From Solirubrobacterales bacterium (GTDB lineage: Bacteria; Actinomycetota; Thermoleophilia; Solirubrobacterales; Solirubrobacteraceae), in contig JAOPZQ010000020.1 in assembly GCA_025964075.1 (NCBI GenBank), positions 1 to 6,242 of the forward strand: DNA of 6,242 bases, given 5' to 3'. The stretch's first letter is position 1, and each line of letters begins with the position of its first letter. The notes under the pieces are model-generated. The model ran no database searches. It was not told the origin of the DNA and worked only from the letters and a program-made list of their open reading frames with translations. This document shows, piece by piece, positions 5,747 to 6,242 of this stretch. Both the position numbers and the translations under genes were made by a program.

Positions 5747-5996
5747 CGAGCCCCTCGACCGCCGCCTTCGCGGTCGCGAAGTCCTGCCCCGTCTCCTCCC
5801 GCTGGACCTTGATCGCCCCGATCAGGTTGCCCTGGAGGACGAGCGCCTGAACCGCGGCGCTCAGGCCGCCGGCGGCTTCTCCGCTCGCGGCGAGCCCGAC
5901 CGGGTCGGGCTGAGCGACCCCGAGATGGCGGTAGAGGTTGTCGACCAGGAGTTGGAGCCGGGCCAGCTGGATGCGCATCTCGCGTTCGGTCGTCAT
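5730..5996 (-). CDS. Small protein with L7/L12 C-terminal-domain-like helical hairpin
   Basis: An 88-residue soluble protein. Residues 1-26 (MTTEREMRIQLARLQLLVDN and on) form an amphipathic, probably coiled-coil helix. A Gly/Ala/Pro linker (27-46) follows. Residues about 47-83 resemble helices 1 and 2 of the ribosomal protein L7/L12 C-terminal domain. The pattern AIK-xx-R-xx-TG-x5-AK-xx-VE is present as Ala61-Ile-Lys63, Arg66, Thr69-Gly70, Ala76-Lys77 and Val80-Glu81, where L7/L12 has AIKLLREATGLGLKEAKDAVE-like sequence. The flanking beta strands of the real domain and its N-terminal dimerisation domain are absent, so this is not RplL. Similar short L7/L12-domain proteins of unknown role are, as I recall, common in actinobacteria. 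ATG 5996 is chosen over in-frame upstream ATGs because TAGCAT lies 7 bases before it, the conserved helix starts here, and the extension would be Arg-rich and antisense to the next gene. Confidence 0.8.
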   Translation of the reverse strand: MTTEREMRIQLARLQLLVDNLYRHLGVAQPDPVGLAASGEAAGGLSAAVQALVLQGNLIGAIKVQREETGQDFATAKAAVEGLVTPSR

Positions 5997-6003
5997 GGGC
6001 CGC

Positions 6004-6009
6004 ATGCTA
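6004..6009 (-). promoter_or_regulatory. Candidate -10 box (TAGCAT) for leaderless start at 5996
   Basis: On the minus strand TAGCAT ends 7 bases before ATG 5996, with GCGGCCC between and no Shine-Dalgarno. The spacing is identical to that at scpA. It lies in the 62-base divergent gap before the right-edge ORF. No -35 box is recognisable. Confidence 0.45.
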
Positions 6010-6043
6010 AGCGCCACGGCGGGTAGTCCGTGCCGGAGCGACC

Positions 6044-6049
6044 AAGGAG
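6044..6049 (+). promoter_or_regulatory. Shine-Dalgarno site of the right-edge ORF
   Basis: AAGGAG 9 bases before ATG 6059, a near-consensus ribosome binding site. It is the main support for the partial ORF that follows and shows that this genome also uses leadered starts. Confidence 0.6.
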
Positions 6050-6058
6050 CAACGCGAG

Positions 6059-6242
6059 ATGGCAAACCCACTGGACGTGCCCCGGCGGCTCTGGCGCACG
6101 GGAAGGACGACGATCGAGACCGGTGTCGAGATAGCCGGGCTGACCGCTGGCGCCGTTCGCGCGCTCGCCGGGACGGTCGCGCGACGCGCGTTCGGCGGCG
6201 GCCGCGCTGAGCAGTTGCGGCCGCCATCGGCGCCCGAGGGCG
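6059..6242 (+). CDS. Hypothetical protein, 3' end cut by window edge
   Basis: An open frame from ATG 6059 to the right edge (61 codons), beginning MANPLDVPRRLWRTGRTTIE. I do not recognise it. Residues about 16-44 alternate small and hydrophobic residues (TTIETGVEIAGLTAGAVRAL), which suggests an amphipathic helix rather than a strong membrane segment; Arg-rich and then Pro-rich sequence follows. There is no signal peptide. The strong Shine-Dalgarno and the divergent position relative to the L7/L12-like gene support a real gene. Any functional call would need the missing part. Confidence 0.6.
   Translation, partial: MANPLDVPRRLWRTGRTTIETGVEIAGLTAGAVRALAGTVARRAFGGGRAEQLRPPSAPEG

Noticed and set aside
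5997..6227. N-terminal extension of the L7/L12-like protein to an ATG near 6227
   Set aside because: The extension is Arg/Ser-rich, antisense to the ORF with a strong Shine-Dalgarno, and lies upstream of the TAGCAT box that fits a start at 5996.
1..6242. tRNA or rRNA genes, CRISPR array, insertion sequence, integrase or attachment repeats
   Set aside because: No cloverleaf-like sequence, regularly spaced repeats, transposase motifs or flanking direct repeats were seen; the CTCGAG-rich stretch in scpA is explained by Leu-Glu and Asp-Leu codons.

Overview
The window is very GC-rich (roughly 70-75% by eye). It codes on both strands with short intergenic gaps; the longest is 70 bases, so no stretch over 300 bases lacks a gene. 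The composition, the TAnnnT-N7-9-ATG arrangement at several gene starts, and a secreted protein ending in a Cys-x5-Cys beta-rich module suggest a high-GC actinobacterium. A member of the Thermoleophilia (Solirubrobacter/Conexibacter type) is most likely. This placement is inference from sequence style, not from a marker gene search.

Layout. (1) Positions 1-1015, minus strand: a major facilitator transporter of the fosmidomycin-resistance (Fsr) type, running off the left edge. (2) 1086-2057, plus: a LysR-type regulator, divergent from the transporter across a 70-base, relatively AT-rich intergenic region; it is the obvious candidate regulator of that transporter. (3) 2092-3363, plus: a secreted protein with a signal peptide, three carboxypeptidase-regulatory-like beta-sandwich repeats and a C-terminal module. 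(4) 3401-4390 trpS, 4401-5156 scpA, 5153-5746 scpB, all plus: tryptophanyl-tRNA synthetase followed closely by the two non-SMC subunits of the condensin complex. (5) 5730-5996, minus: an 88-residue protein with a helical hairpin resembling the ribosomal protein L7/L12 C-terminal domain, converging on and overlapping the end of scpB. (6) 6059 to the right edge, plus: the start of an unrecognised protein.

The genes form three functional groups: an efflux pump with its probable regulator; a lone secreted protein; and a housekeeping block for tRNA charging and chromosome segregation. I did not find a new defence, mobile or biosynthetic system. The most notable signal is regulatory. Four gene starts (2092, 3401, 4401 and 5996 on the minus strand) have no Shine-Dalgarno sequence but carry a TAnnnT hexamer ending 7 or 9 bases before the ATG, the expected picture for leaderless mRNAs. 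By contrast scpB, which overlaps scpA, and the last ORF have Shine-Dalgarno-like sequences. At scpA the candidate -10 box contains the stop codon of trpS. Other points worth checking are the KMSTT variant of the KMSKS loop in the tryptophanyl-tRNA synthetase and the small L7/L12-like protein.
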